Shown one piece after another: positions 26,628 to 35,688 of a stretch of DNA of 64,000 nt (position 1 is the stretch's first letter; each line of letters begins with the position of its first letter). The notes beneath the pieces are model-generated. The model was given only the letters and a program-made list of their open reading frames with translations, ran no database searches and was not told where the DNA came from. The position numbers and the translations under genes are program-made. This DNA comes from UMGS1783 sp900555065 (lineage in GTDB: Bacteria; Bacillota; Clostridia; Oscillospirales; UMGS1783): positions 1 through 64,000 of the forward strand of contig CALKPL010000037.1 of the NCBI GenBank assembly GCA_937991645.1, in the 5' to 3' direction.

Positions 26628-26999
26628 ATGGCCAAATATCTCAGCAGCGAAGATGCCTGCAACGTCCAGATATCCGAAGAGGTTATCACCGCCATCGTCG
26701 CCATTGCGGCGGGCGATGTGGAAGGCGTCGTGCCCGCCGGCGCAAAGAACTCGAATATTGACTGGAAGGACCTCTTGCCCAAAAAAGGCTTCGGCAAAAA
26801 CGTCCGGGTCGAGTCGCCGGAAGGCAAGCTGGTGATCGACGTGGACATCTCGGTGGAATACGGCAGACCCATCCAGCAGATTTCGGAGAACGTGCAGAAA
26901 GCGGTGTTCGACGCGGTCACGAGCCAGACGGGGCTCAAAGTCGGCAGTGTCAATGTGCACGTGAGCGGGATTCTGTTCCCGAAAAAGAAGCCGGAATAA
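26628..26999 (+). CDS. Asp23/Gls24-family envelope protein
   Basis: 123 residues of the Asp23/DUF322 family (VQISEEVITAIVAIAAGDVEGV, then YGRPIQQISENVQKAV and VNVHVSGI). The start MAKYLSSED at ATG 26628 has AAAGGAG about 10 bases upstream; the frame is open further back but lacks a ribosome site there. A copy of this family directly before nusB is a common clostridial arrangement. Proposed envelope or alkaline-shock roles come from relatives. Confidence 0.9.
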   Translation: MAKYLSSEDACNVQISEEVITAIVAIAAGDVEGVVPAGAKNSNIDWKDLLPKKGFGKNVRVESPEGKLVIDVDISVEYGRPIQQISENVQKAVFDAVTSQTGLKVGSVNVHVSGILFPKKKPE

Positions 27000-27071
27000 C
27001 CCTGGCCGAACGCAATTGTCCGCGCTTTTGCATGGCCGGTTTCAGCATGAATGTAAACAGAATAAAAATAT

Positions 27072-27105
27072 CCCCTTCGCGCAGGCGCGAGGGGTTTATT
27101 TTTTT
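27072..27105 (+). terminator. Terminator after the Asp23 gene
   Basis: CCCCTTCGC with GCGAGGGG (one bulged T, around 27072-27094) followed by TTTATTTTTTT. The run of T overlaps the likely -35 region of the nusB promoter. Confidence 0.75.
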
Positions 27106-27123
27106 GCTAGTTTATAGTATAAT
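27095..27123 (+). promoter_or_regulatory. Possible nusB operon promoter
   Basis: TATAAT (27118-27123) with TTTATT (27095-27100) 17 bases upstream. The -10 is perfect, the -35 poor. Confidence 0.4.
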
Positions 27124-27183
27124 GTTTAAAATATAGAACAAATATGCGGCCCGCTCTGCTGCGCGGCCGCGGCGGAGGAAGCG

Positions 27184-27630
27184 ATGGATAGAAGATCAGC
27201 GCGCAGGGAGGCGTTCTGCCTTGCGTTTGAATACGGGTTTGACAGCGCGCGAACGGCGGACGAACTGTTGTCACTGGCGGCCGATGCGCGCGATCTGGCG
27301 GCCGACGAGTACGTAACGGAGCTTTTGCGCCTGCTGACGGCGCACGCCGACCAGATCGACGATGCGATCCGTCCCTGGCTGAAGGGCTGGAAGCTGGAAC
27401 GCATTTCCCGGGTCGCCCGCGCGGTGCTGCGCGTGGCCGTCTGTGAAATATTATACATGCCCGAAATCCCCGGCAGCGTGTCCATTAACGAAGCGGTGGA
27501 GCTCGCAAAGGAATACGGGGACGAGCAGGACGCAAGCTTTGTCAACGGCGTGCTCGGCTCGCTCGTGCGCGCGGAAGCCGCGCCGGAACCCGCCGCGCCG
27601 TCCGGGCTCGGGCAGGCGGAGCCTAAGTGA
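27184..27630 (+). CDS. nusB: Transcription antitermination factor NusB
   Basis: 148 residues, all-helical NusB fold: RRSARREAFCLAFEY at the start, WKLERISRVARAVLRVAVCEILY in the core and SINEAVELAKEYG with FVNGVLGSL near the end. It binds boxA RNA with NusE (S10) in rRNA antitermination complexes. The C-terminal 15 residues (APEPAAPSGLGQAEPK) are an unconserved tail. First gene of a long operon reaching recN and perhaps tyrS. Confidence 0.93.
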   Translation: MDRRSARREAFCLAFEYGFDSARTADELLSLAADARDLAADEYVTELLRLLTAHADQIDDAIRPWLKGWKLERISRVARAVLRVAVCEILYMPEIPGSVSINEAVELAKEYGDEQDASFVNGVLGSLVRAEAAPEPAAPSGLGQAEPK

Positions 27631-27638
27631 GGAGCGCA

Positions 27639-28850
27639 ATGGATATCATAACCGTAAAACAGCTCAATACGTATATTAAATCCGTCATCGAAGGGGACGC
27701 CCTGCTCTACAACGTCACCGTCAAGGGCGAGATCTCGAATTTTACAAACCACTACAAGTCGGGACACTTCTATTTCAGTCTCAAGTACGAGGGCGCGCTG
27801 ATCCGCGCCGTCATGTTCCGTTCGAGCGCGCAGAAGGTCCGCTTCGAACCGCGCGACGGCATGCTTGTGCTCGCCCGCGGCCGCGTCTCGGTTTTTGAGC
27901 GGGACGGGCAGTACCAGCTTTACGTCGATCAGATGACGCTCGACGGCGCAGGCGACCTGTACATGCAGTTTGAGCTGCTCAAGCAGAAGCTGAGCGCCAA
28001 GGGCCTGTTCGATCCCGCGCGCAAAAAGCCCATTCCCAAGATACCGCTGCGCATCGGGGTCGTCACCTCGCCCACTGGCGCCGCGGTGCGGGACATTATC
28101 AACGTGCTCGGCCGCCGTTTTCCCGCCGCGAAGGTAATCCTGTATCCCGTCCTGGTCCAGGGCGAAGGCGCGGCGGCGCAGATCTGCGAGGCCATCGAGT
28201 ATTTCAACCGCGAACGCGCGGCGGACGTGCTGATCGTGGGCCGCGGCGGCGGCTCGATCGAAGACCTCTGGGCCTTCAACGAAGAACGGGTCGCCTATGC
28301 CATCGCCGCTTCCGAGCTGCCCGTTATCTCCGCCGTCGGCCATGAGATCGACTTTACCATCGCCGACTTTGTCGCCGACCTGCGCGCGCCCACGCCGTCG
28401 GCCGCGGCGGAGCTGGCCGCGCCTGAGGTGGGCGTGCTCATGAACCGTTTTGTCAACCTCATGGCCCGCCTGCAGCTGCTGCTGATCAACAGCGTCAAGG
28501 CCAAGCGCCAGCGGCTAGATTATGTCTGTTCCATGCCGGCGCTGCGCGATCCGATGAAACTCATCAATGAACGGCGTATGCTCACCGATCATCTCACCGC
28601 GCAGATGACCGCGCAGATGCGCCTTGTGACGTCAGCGGCCAAACAGCGTTCCGGCGGCCTTACTGCAAAGCTCGAGTCTCTCAGTCCGCTCGCGGTGCTG
28701 GGCCGGGGCTATACCTACATGCGCGGCCCGGACGGGCGCATTATCAAAAGCATTGGCGAACTGAACAGGGGCGATACGGTCTCGGCCGTGTTTGCCGACG
28801 GCAGCGCTATGCTCACAGTCGATTCCACCACTCCGAAGGAGGATATATAA
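27639..28850 (+). CDS. xseA: Exodeoxyribonuclease VII large subunit
   Basis: 403 residues. N-terminal OB-fold (VKGEISNFTNHYKSGHFYFSLK), catalytic domain with RIGVVTSPTGAAVRDI, GRGGGSIEDLWAFNEE and SAVGHEIDFTIADFVAD, and a coiled-coil C-terminal part. ATG 27639 follows GAGGAG. The downstream xseB start overlaps its stop (TAATG). Confidence 0.97.
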   Translation: MDIITVKQLNTYIKSVIEGDALLYNVTVKGEISNFTNHYKSGHFYFSLKYEGALIRAVMFRSSAQKVRFEPRDGMLVLARGRVSVFERDGQYQLYVDQMTLDGAGDLYMQFELLKQKLSAKGLFDPARKKPIPKIPLRIGVVTSPTGAAVRDIINVLGRRFPAAKVILYPVLVQGEGAAAQICEAIEYFNRERAADVLIVGRGGGSIEDLWAFNEERVAYAIAASELPVISAVGHEIDFTIADFVADLRAPTPSAAAELAAPEVGVLMNRFVNLMARLQLLLINSVKAKRQRLDYVCSMPALRDPMKLINERRMLTDHLTAQMTAQMRLVTSAAKQRSGGLTAKLESLSPLAVLGRGYTYMRGPDGRIIKSIGELNRGDTVSAVFADGSAMLTVDSTTPKEDI

Positions 28851-29083
28851 TGGCACAGAAAAAGAGTTTTGAGGAGGCGATCAAGCGTCTGGAGGAAATT
28901 GTGAAGGCGCTTGAGAGCGGGGACACCCCTCTGGAACAGTCCATCGCGTTGTTCGAGGAGGGCACCGAACTTGCCGGATACTGCAACAAACTGCTGGAAA
29001 CGGCGCAACAGAAAGTCGTCATGTTGACGTCTGACGAAGCGGGCGGAATGGAAGAACGTCCCTTTGTCAGTGAGGCGGGATAA
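28850..29083 (+). CDS. xseB: Exodeoxyribonuclease VII small subunit
   Basis: 77 residues, with the family motif FEEAIKRLEEIVKALESGD followed by LFEEGTELAGYCN. It overlaps xseA and ispA by one base each. It binds the XseA coiled coil in the holoenzyme. Confidence 0.96.
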   Translation: MAQKKSFEEAIKRLEEIVKALESGDTPLEQSIALFEEGTELAGYCNKLLETAQQKVVMLTSDEAGGMEERPFVSEAG

Positions 29084-29961
29084 TGGGATACGAGGAACAA
29101 TACAAACAGTACGTCTCGGATATAGAGACCGCGCTGCAGACGGCGTTTCCCCTGAAGAAAATTACGGAGCGGTGTATCTACGAATCCGCGCGCTACAGCC
29201 TGCTGGCAGGCGGCAAGCGCGTCAGACCGGTGCTGCTGCTGGAGTTTGCGACCCGGTTTGGCTGCGATAAAGAGCGGGCCATGCCCTATGCGCTCGCACT
29301 GGAGATGATCCACACCTATTCCCTGATCCACGACGACCTTCCCTGCATGGACAACGACACCCTGCGCCGCGGCCGGCCCACCAACCACATGGTTTACGGT
29401 GAGGCCGTCGCGCTGCTCGCGGGCGACGCGCTGCTCAACCGCGCCTATGAACTGATGCTCAACGCCGCCATCAAGGACGGGCTCAACGGCGTAAAGGCCG
29501 CTGCTTATATCTCCCGCAGCGCCGGGATTGCCGGTATGATCGGCGGGCAGGGAATCGATCTTGTGTCGGAGAGCCAGCCGGTCGACGCCTTTATTCTTAC
29601 GGATATGTACCTGAAAAAGACCTGCGCGCTGATCGACGCCGCCTGCGTGGGCGGCGCGCTGTTGGGCGGCGCGGGGCGGGACGTGCTGACCACGGTTTCG
29701 GAGTACGCGGACCAGCTGGGCCTCGCCTTCCAGGTGGTGGACGATATCCTCGATGTGGAAGGGGACGCGTCCGAGCTCGGCAAAAACGTCGGGAGCGACG
29801 TGGACAACGGGAAATCCACCTCTGTGTCCGTGTTCGGGCTGGAGGAGGCGAAGGAGCGCGCCAAGGCGTACTCGCTGCGCGCGGAAGCGCGTCTGCGCAC
29901 CCTGCCGGGCAGTGGATTTCTGCTGTGGTTTACGCGCAAGCTCCTGCAGCGCCGGCATTGA
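29083..29961 (+). CDS. ispA: Farnesyl/geranyl diphosphate synthase
   Basis: 292 residues. Short-chain prenyl synthase with GGKRVRP, first Asp-rich motif DDLPCMDND (84-92) and second motif DDILD. It condenses isopentenyl diphosphate with allylic diphosphates, feeding from the DXP pathway whose first enzyme is encoded next. Confidence 0.95.
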   Translation: MGYEEQYKQYVSDIETALQTAFPLKKITERCIYESARYSLLAGGKRVRPVLLLEFATRFGCDKERAMPYALALEMIHTYSLIHDDLPCMDNDTLRRGRPTNHMVYGEAVALLAGDALLNRAYELMLNAAIKDGLNGVKAAAYISRSAGIAGMIGGQGIDLVSESQPVDAFILTDMYLKKTCALIDAACVGGALLGGAGRDVLTTVSEYADQLGLAFQVVDDILDVEGDASELGKNVGSDVDNGKSTSVSVFGLEEAKERAKAYSLRAEARLRTLPGSGFLLWFTRKLLQRRH

Positions 29962-29995
29962 CGGGCAAAAAACGCAGAAAGCGTGAAGCGAACGA

Positions 29996-31840
29996 ATGAG
30001 CATACTGGACTTTATCGAAAGTCCGCGGGATATCAAAAACCTGAGCGTGGACGAACTCGATCAGCTCGCCGGCGAGATACGCGCGTTTCTGATCGAATCG
30101 GTCTCGCATACGGGCGGCCATCTCGCCTCCAACCTGGGCGTGGTGGAACTGACCATCGCCCTGCACAGGGTCTTTGACGTGCCGCGGGATAAGCTGATAT
30201 TCGACGTCGGCCATCAGTGCTATGTGCACAAGATCCTGACCGGCCGCCGCGGCCGGATGGATACCCTGCGCAGCATCGACGGCCTGAGCGGGTTTCCCAA
30301 ACCCTATGAGAGCACATACGACTGTTTTGGCACGGGCCACAGCAGCACCTCGGTTTCTCTCGCGCTCGGGTTTGCGACGGCGGACAAACTCGCCGGCCGG
30401 GACAACAGCAGCGTCGCCGTCATCGGCGACGGGGCGCTGACCGGCGGCATGGCCTTTGAAGCGCTCAACAACGCCGGCCGCAGCAAAACCAATACCATAG
30501 TGGTACTCAATGACAACGGGATGGCCATTTCGCGCAACGTGGGCGGCATTGCCCGCGGCATGACGCGTATCCGCATTTCAAGAAAATACTTCCATGCCAA
30601 AGACCGCGTCCACCGCTTTCTCAGCCGGACACGGCTGGGCATGAAACTGGACCGGGGCATTTCGCGCACAGTGCGCGCCGTCAAGGACGTCATATACGAC
30701 ACCACCTGGTTTGAGGATTTCAACTTTGTGTACCTCGGCCCCGTAGACGGGCACGACATCGGCGCGCTGACCGTACTTCTCGATCGCGCCAAACAGCTGA
30801 AAAAGCCCTGCGTCGTCCACGTTGTGACAAAAAAGGGGCGCGGTTTTTCCGCCGCCGAACACGACCCGGTCACCTTCCATGGCGCGCCGCATTTCAACGC
30901 CGAGACCGGCGTGTGCGAGACGCCGGGCGAGCCGGACTTCTCGGCCGTGTTCGGGCAGTCGCTCGTGGAGCTCGCGTCGAAGGACGAGCGCATCTGCGCC
31001 GTAACGGCCGCTATGACGGACGGCTGCGGCCTCACCGGCTTCAAACGCGCCTGTCCCGCCCGGTTCTTTGACGTAGGCATTGCCGAACAGCACGCCGTCA
31101 CCTTCTCCGCGGCCCTGAGCGCAGGCGGCTACCTGCCCGTGTTCGCCGTATATTCGACCTTTTTGCAGCGCGCCTACGACCAGGTTCTGCACGACGCGGC
31201 GCTATCAGGGGTCAAGCTCGTGCTGGGCGTGGACCGCGCCGGGATCGTCGGCAGCGACGGGGAGACCCACCAGGGCCTGTTCGACGTACCGCTGCTCAGC
31301 GGCATTCCGGGCGTAACGGTCCTTTGCCCCGCAAGCTTTGCCGAACTTCGCACCGGCCTGGAACAGGCGCTGTACCAGTATGAGGGCGTCGTTGCCGTGC
31401 GCTATCCGCGCGGCGGCGAACCGGCCTGCTTCCGGGGTATGGACACAATGCACGAGCCTGTGTCCGTAATACGGGAATCGGCGGCTAAAAACCTTGCCAT
31501 TGTAAGTTACGGCCGTGAGACGGCGGACGCGCTGGACGCGTGCGCGCTGCTTGCGGAATACGATCCGGCGCTGATCAAACTCAACCGCGTCTCTCCGCTT
31601 CCGGACGGCCTGTACGGCCTGCTGCAGGAGTACCGCTATGTCGTGGCGGTCGAGGAGTCCATGCGCGCAGGCGGCGTGGGTGAACGCCTGGCCGCCCTGC
31701 TTTCGGATACGCCGGCCATCGTGAAGACATTGGCCGTGGACGGATTTGTTGAACACGGCGCGCCCGCGCTCCTGCGCGCGCGGCTTGGCCTGGACGGACC
31801 GGGAATCGCGGATTTCTGCATGAGGGAGTGTGTTCTGTGA
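29996..31840 (+). CDS. dxs: 1-deoxy-D-xylulose-5-phosphate synthase
   Basis: 614 residues, full length. Thiamine diphosphate site GDGALTGGMAFEALNNAG with NDNGM; catalytic His in SHTGGHLASNLG; pyrimidine domain AEQHAVTFSAALS; C-terminal transketolase domain. It makes DXP from pyruvate and glyceraldehyde 3-phosphate. Starts at ATG 29996, 34 bases after ispA. Confidence 0.97.
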   Translation: MSILDFIESPRDIKNLSVDELDQLAGEIRAFLIESVSHTGGHLASNLGVVELTIALHRVFDVPRDKLIFDVGHQCYVHKILTGRRGRMDTLRSIDGLSGFPKPYESTYDCFGTGHSSTSVSLALGFATADKLAGRDNSSVAVIGDGALTGGMAFEALNNAGRSKTNTIVVLNDNGMAISRNVGGIARGMTRIRISRKYFHAKDRVHRFLSRTRLGMKLDRGISRTVRAVKDVIYDTTWFEDFNFVYLGPVDGHDIGALTVLLDRAKQLKKPCVVHVVTKKGRGFSAAEHDPVTFHGAPHFNAETGVCETPGEPDFSAVFGQSLVELASKDERICAVTAAMTDGCGLTGFKRACPARFFDVGIAEQHAVTFSAALSAGGYLPVFAVYSTFLQRAYDQVLHDAALSGVKLVLGVDRAGIVGSDGETHQGLFDVPLLSGIPGVTVLCPASFAELRTGLEQALYQYEGVVAVRYPRGGEPACFRGMDTMHEPVSVIRESAAKNLAIVSYGRETADALDACALLAEYDPALIKLNRVSPLPDGLYGLLQEYRYVVAVEESMRAGGVGERLAALLSDTPAIVKTLAVDGFVEHGAPALLRARLGLDGPGIADFCMRECVL

Positions 31841-32646
31841 GTGAAAAACGGCGTATCGATCAGCTGCTTGTGGAGCGCGGCCTCGCGCAGAGCAGGCAGC
31901 GCGCCCAGAGCGCGCTGATGGCGGGGCTTGTGTACGTGTCCGGCCAGAGGGTGGACAAGGCGGGCGCACTCGTTGCCGCCGATGCGGAAATCGAGCTGCG
32001 CGGTGAAGCCTGCCCCTATGTGAGCCGCGGCGGCCTCAAGCTCGCCCGCGCCGTCGAGGCGTTTGGGCTGGATCTGCGCGGCCGGGTGTGCCTGGACGTC
32101 GGCGCTTCAACCGGCGGGTTTACCGACTGTATGCTGCAGCAGGGCGCGAAAAAGGTGTACTGTGTGGACGTGGGCTACGGCCAGCTGGCCTGGTCTTTGC
32201 GCAGCGATCCGCGGGTGGTCAACCTCGAGCGCACCAATGTGCGCGGCCTCACCGAAAACGAGGTTGGCGAGCCCATAGACTTTGCGAGTATCGACGTCTC
32301 TTTTATATCATTAAAGCTCGTGCTCCCCGTCGTGCAGCGCTTTCTGCGCCCGGGCGCGGAACTGGTCGCCCTCGTCAAGCCGCAGTTTGAAGCGGGCCGG
32401 GCGGAAGTGGGCAAAAACGGCGTGGTGCGGGACGCGTCCGTGCATGCGTCCGTGCTGCGCGAGGTCGCCGGATTCTGCGCGGAAATCGGCCTTCCCCCCT
32501 CCGGCCTGACCTGGTCTCCCATCAAAGGTCCCAAGGGCAATATCGAGTTTCTGCTCTGGCTCTGCGGGCGCGCGGAGGAGATATGCATAGACAAAGTCGT
32601 TGAGCAGGCCCATGCGGCGCTGCGTGGAGGCGATCAGAATGAATAA
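31837..32646 (+). CDS. tlyA: TlyA-family rRNA 2'-O-methyltransferase / hemolysin-like protein
   Basis: 269 residues. N-terminal S4 RNA-binding domain (RIDQLLVERGLAQSRQRAQ), then a Rossmann methyltransferase domain with LDVGASTGGFTD and a K-D-K-E-like set (DVSFISLKLVLP, LVKPQFEAGR). GTG 31837, with GAGGGAG upstream and overlapping the dxs stop, is chosen over GTG 31828. Standard clostridial neighbour of dxs and nadK. Confidence 0.93.
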   Translation: MSEKRRIDQLLVERGLAQSRQRAQSALMAGLVYVSGQRVDKAGALVAADAEIELRGEACPYVSRGGLKLARAVEAFGLDLRGRVCLDVGASTGGFTDCMLQQGAKKVYCVDVGYGQLAWSLRSDPRVVNLERTNVRGLTENEVGEPIDFASIDVSFISLKLVLPVVQRFLRPGAELVALVKPQFEAGRAEVGKNGVVRDASVHASVLREVAGFCAEIGLPPSGLTWSPIKGPKGNIEFLLWLCGRAEEICIDKVVEQAHAALRGGDQNE

Positions 32647-33505
32647 GATAGGACTTCTGCCCAACCCGGAAAAAGACCCCGATCTCTTTTACAGCGGCCG
32701 TATCTGCGAGTTTCTCATCCAGAGCGGCGCGCAAGTCTATACAAGCCCCGAATTCGCGATTTCCATGCCCGACGGGGTCGTATCCGTGCCGCGCGCCGAA
32801 ATCTTCAGCTGCGCCGACTGTGTCGTCACACTGGGCGGCGACGGCACGCTGCTTCGGATCGCGCATGAGGCGGCGCGCCACAGCAAGCCCATCATGGGCG
32901 TCAATTTCGGCAAAATCGGCTATATGGCCGAGCTGGAATACAATGAGATTGAAAAGCTGTCCCGTTTGCTGTCCGGCCAGTTCGCCATTGAAAAGCGGCT
33001 CATGCTCGACGTGCGCGTACACCGCGGCGGCCGTACCGTATTCAAATCCATCGCGCTCAACGACGCGGTGATTTCCAAGGGCGTCATTGCCCGCCTGATC
33101 GAGCTGCACGTCGCCGCCGGCGGCGACCGCGTGTCCGACTACCGTGCCGACGGGATCATACTGTCCACGCCCACCGGCTCCACCGGCTATTCCATGTCCG
33201 CCGGCGGCCCGATTCTGGAGCCGAGCATGGAGGCGATCATCATGACCCCGGTCTGTCCGCATTCGCTTGTGGCGCGCCCCATCGTCTTTTCCAAAGACGC
33301 CGTAATCGAGGTTACGACGCATAACATGGCCGACAAAGACACCTACCTCACCATAGACGGGTTTGAAACGCTCAAGCTGCGCGAAGGCGATACGGTCGCC
33401 GTGCGCCGTTCACGGAGCGTCACCCGGCTGGTCAAGCTGAAAAACATGAATTTTTATAAAATACTCAACCAGAAGCTGGCAACCGATGGGGAGGGATTCA
33501 TTTGA
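32639..33505 (+). CDS. nadK: NAD kinase
   Basis: 288 residues. GGDGT motif at 66-70, NFGKIGYM, and the NAD-binding TPTGSTGYSMSAGGPI. It makes NADP from NAD and ATP or polyphosphate. ATG 32639 lies inside the tlyA 3' end; the longer upstream frame is a shadow. Confidence 0.96.
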   Translation: MNKIGLLPNPEKDPDLFYSGRICEFLIQSGAQVYTSPEFAISMPDGVVSVPRAEIFSCADCVVTLGGDGTLLRIAHEAARHSKPIMGVNFGKIGYMAELEYNEIEKLSRLLSGQFAIEKRLMLDVRVHRGGRTVFKSIALNDAVISKGVIARLIELHVAAGGDRVSDYRADGIILSTPTGSTGYSMSAGGPILEPSMEAIIMTPVCPHSLVARPIVFSKDAVIEVTTHNMADKDTYLTIDGFETLKLREGDTVAVRRSRSVTRLVKLKNMNFYKILNQKLATDGEGFI

Positions 33506-33960
33506 AACAACACCGGCACCTGAAGATTCTGGAACTCGTCCAGACCGAGCCGATCGAGACGCAGGAACAGCTGCTCGCGCGTCTCAACGAGAATGGGTTT
33601 GACGTGACGCAGGCGACGATTTCGCGGGACATCAAAGAACTGCGCCTGTACAAGCGCGTTGACAGGACAGGGAAGACGCGGTACGCAGTCAGCGGCGCGG
33701 CGGACGAAGGGGCGATGCAGCCGGAGCGCTATCACGGCCTGATGAAAGAGAGCGTGCGCATGATCGACTATGCGGGCAACACCGTAGTCATCAAATGTAT
33801 CGCGGGCATGGCGCAGGCGGTCTGCGCCGCGATTGACGCAATGGATATGGAGTCCGTGGTCGGCACGGTCGCGGGCGAGGACACCATATTCCTGCTCGTA
33901 CGCCAGCAGTCGCAGGTCGAGAAACTCATTTCCGACCTGAATAAAATGCTCCAGCCGTAA
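33502..33960 (+). CDS. argR: Arginine repressor ArgR/AhrC
   Basis: 152 residues. N-terminal winged helix (ETQEQLLARLNENGFDVTQATISRDIKEL) and C-terminal arginine-binding oligomerisation domain (GTVAGEDTIFLLVR). It starts with TTG 33502 overlapping the nadK stop, with GGGAGGG upstream. In this operon position ArgR-like genes are near-universal in Clostridia. Confidence 0.95.
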   Translation: MKQHRHLKILELVQTEPIETQEQLLARLNENGFDVTQATISRDIKELRLYKRVDRTGKTRYAVSGAADEGAMQPERYHGLMKESVRMIDYAGNTVVIKCIAGMAQAVCAAIDAMDMESVVGTVAGEDTIFLLVRQQSQVEKLISDLNKMLQP

Positions 33961-33993
33961 ACGGCGGTCTGTGGGAAAGGGCGTTGCAGGGAG

Positions 33994-35676
33994 ATGCTTG
34001 AACGGCTCTATATTGAAAACGTAGCGGTCATTGAACGGGCCGAAATAGAATTTTTCAGCGGGTTCAATATCCTCACGGGCGAGACGGGCGCCGGCAAGTC
34101 GATTATCATCGATTCGCTCGGCCTGCTGCTCGGCCAGCGCGCGTCGAAGGACCTGGTCCGCACCGGCTGCCCCTATGCGTATGTGGCGGGCAGGTTCGCG
34201 CTCAGCGGCGCGGCGGTGCACCATAAGCTTGACGAGCTGGACATCTGTCCGGAGGACGATGGGACCCTGTTTATCGAGCGCAAATTCACGGCGGAAGGGA
34301 AGAGCACTGCAAAAATAGGCGGTCGTCCTGTCCCGCTCGCGTCGCTGAAGGAGCTGTCGCCCTATCTGGTCGTCATCCACGGCCAGCACCTGAACCAGCG
34401 TATTTTGGATCCCGCCACCCACATCGGGTACCTGGACGGGTATCTTGGCTCGAACGCCGCAATGTCGGAATACGTATCGCAGTACAAGCTTACGCAGGCG
34501 GCGCGCAGGGAGCTGCTGCGGCTGCAGCGTCTGGACGCGGACAAGCAGGAGCGTCTGGACATGCTCCAGTACCGGATCGATGAGCTGACCCGCGCGCACC
34601 TGTCCGCAGGCGAGGAAGAGGCGCTCATGGCCCGCCGCGACGCGGCGGCGAACGCCGAGAAGCTCAAGACCGCCATCCACGCCGCGCGCGCCCTGCTCTA
34701 CGACATGGACGGCAGCGCATGCGAACGCCTCACCGCCGCCGCCGCCGCTCTCGACCCGGCGTCGGCGCATTCGGCAAAGCTGCGTGAACTCGGCGACCGC
34801 CTTCGTACGCTGGCGGTCGAAGCCGAATCGGTAAGCGACGATCTGCGCGCCGCGGGCGGCGAGGTGGACGACGCCGGCAGCCTGGACGAAATCGAGCAGC
34901 GTCTGGCCGAACTCAGGCGTATCCGCAAAAAATACGGCGGCAGCATTTCAGCCGCGATGGAGCTGCTTGAAAGCTCGGTGCGCGAACGCGATGAATTTGA
35001 GGGCATGTCCCAGCGCGTCGCCGCACAGGCGGCGGAGTTTGAACGGCTGGCCCTGTGCCTGGCCGAGCGGGCCGAGGCGCTGACAAACGCGCGGCGCGCC
35101 GCGGCCGACCGTCTAGCTGCGGCCGTGATGGAAAAGCTCGCCTTTCTCGATATGGAAAAATGCGTGTTTGAGATCCGGATCGAAAAGAGCGAGAAATTCA
35201 CCGCGAACGGCCGTGATACAGTCGAGTTTTTTCTCTCGGCCAACCCTGGCGAGTCGCCCAAACCCCTTGCCAAAATCGCGTCGGGCGGCGAGCTTTCGCG
35301 GATCATGCTCGCAATCATCAGCGTGCTGTCGGAGGGCGACCCGGCCGACACCGTCATTTTCGACGAAGTCGACTCGGGCGTAAGCGGCAAGACTGCGCAG
35401 AAGATCGGCGTGCTGCTCAAGGCGGCGGCGCGTCGTCCACAGGTCCTGTGCGTGACCCACCTGGCGCAGATCGCGGCCATGGCGGATTCGCACCTGCTCA
35501 TCACGAAACAGGCCGACGCGGACCGCACGACCACCACGGTCCGTATCCTGGACGAGCAGGGCCGGCGCGAGGAACTGGCGCGGATCCTCGGCGGGATGCA
35601 GATTACCGACGCGGCGCTGCAGGCGGCGGACGCGTTGATTGCAGAGGGCAGAAAACAGACTGAAAGATTCAGATAG
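33994..35676 (+). CDS. recN: DNA repair protein RecN
   Basis: 560 residues, SMC-like: Walker A GETGAGKS at 29-36, long coiled coils around residues 160-370, signature IASGGELSRIMLA and Walker B TVIFDEVDSGVSG. Involved in double-strand-break repair. It follows argR after a 33-base gap. Confidence 0.96.
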   Translation: MLERLYIENVAVIERAEIEFFSGFNILTGETGAGKSIIIDSLGLLLGQRASKDLVRTGCPYAYVAGRFALSGAAVHHKLDELDICPEDDGTLFIERKFTAEGKSTAKIGGRPVPLASLKELSPYLVVIHGQHLNQRILDPATHIGYLDGYLGSNAAMSEYVSQYKLTQAARRELLRLQRLDADKQERLDMLQYRIDELTRAHLSAGEEEALMARRDAAANAEKLKTAIHAARALLYDMDGSACERLTAAAAALDPASAHSAKLRELGDRLRTLAVEAESVSDDLRAAGGEVDDAGSLDEIEQRLAELRRIRKKYGGSISAAMELLESSVRERDEFEGMSQRVAAQAAEFERLALCLAERAEALTNARRAAADRLAAAVMEKLAFLDMEKCVFEIRIEKSEKFTANGRDTVEFFLSANPGESPKPLAKIASGGELSRIMLAIISVLSEGDPADTVIFDEVDSGVSGKTAQKIGVLLKAAARRPQVLCVTHLAQIAAMADSHLLITKQADADRTTTTVRILDEQGRREELARILGGMQITDAALQAADALIAEGRKQTERFR

Positions 35677-35688
35677 GAGAAAGATAAA

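Noticed and set aside
35677..35688. T-box leader for tyrS
   Set aside because: Only 12 bases separate recN and tyrS; there is no room for a leader.
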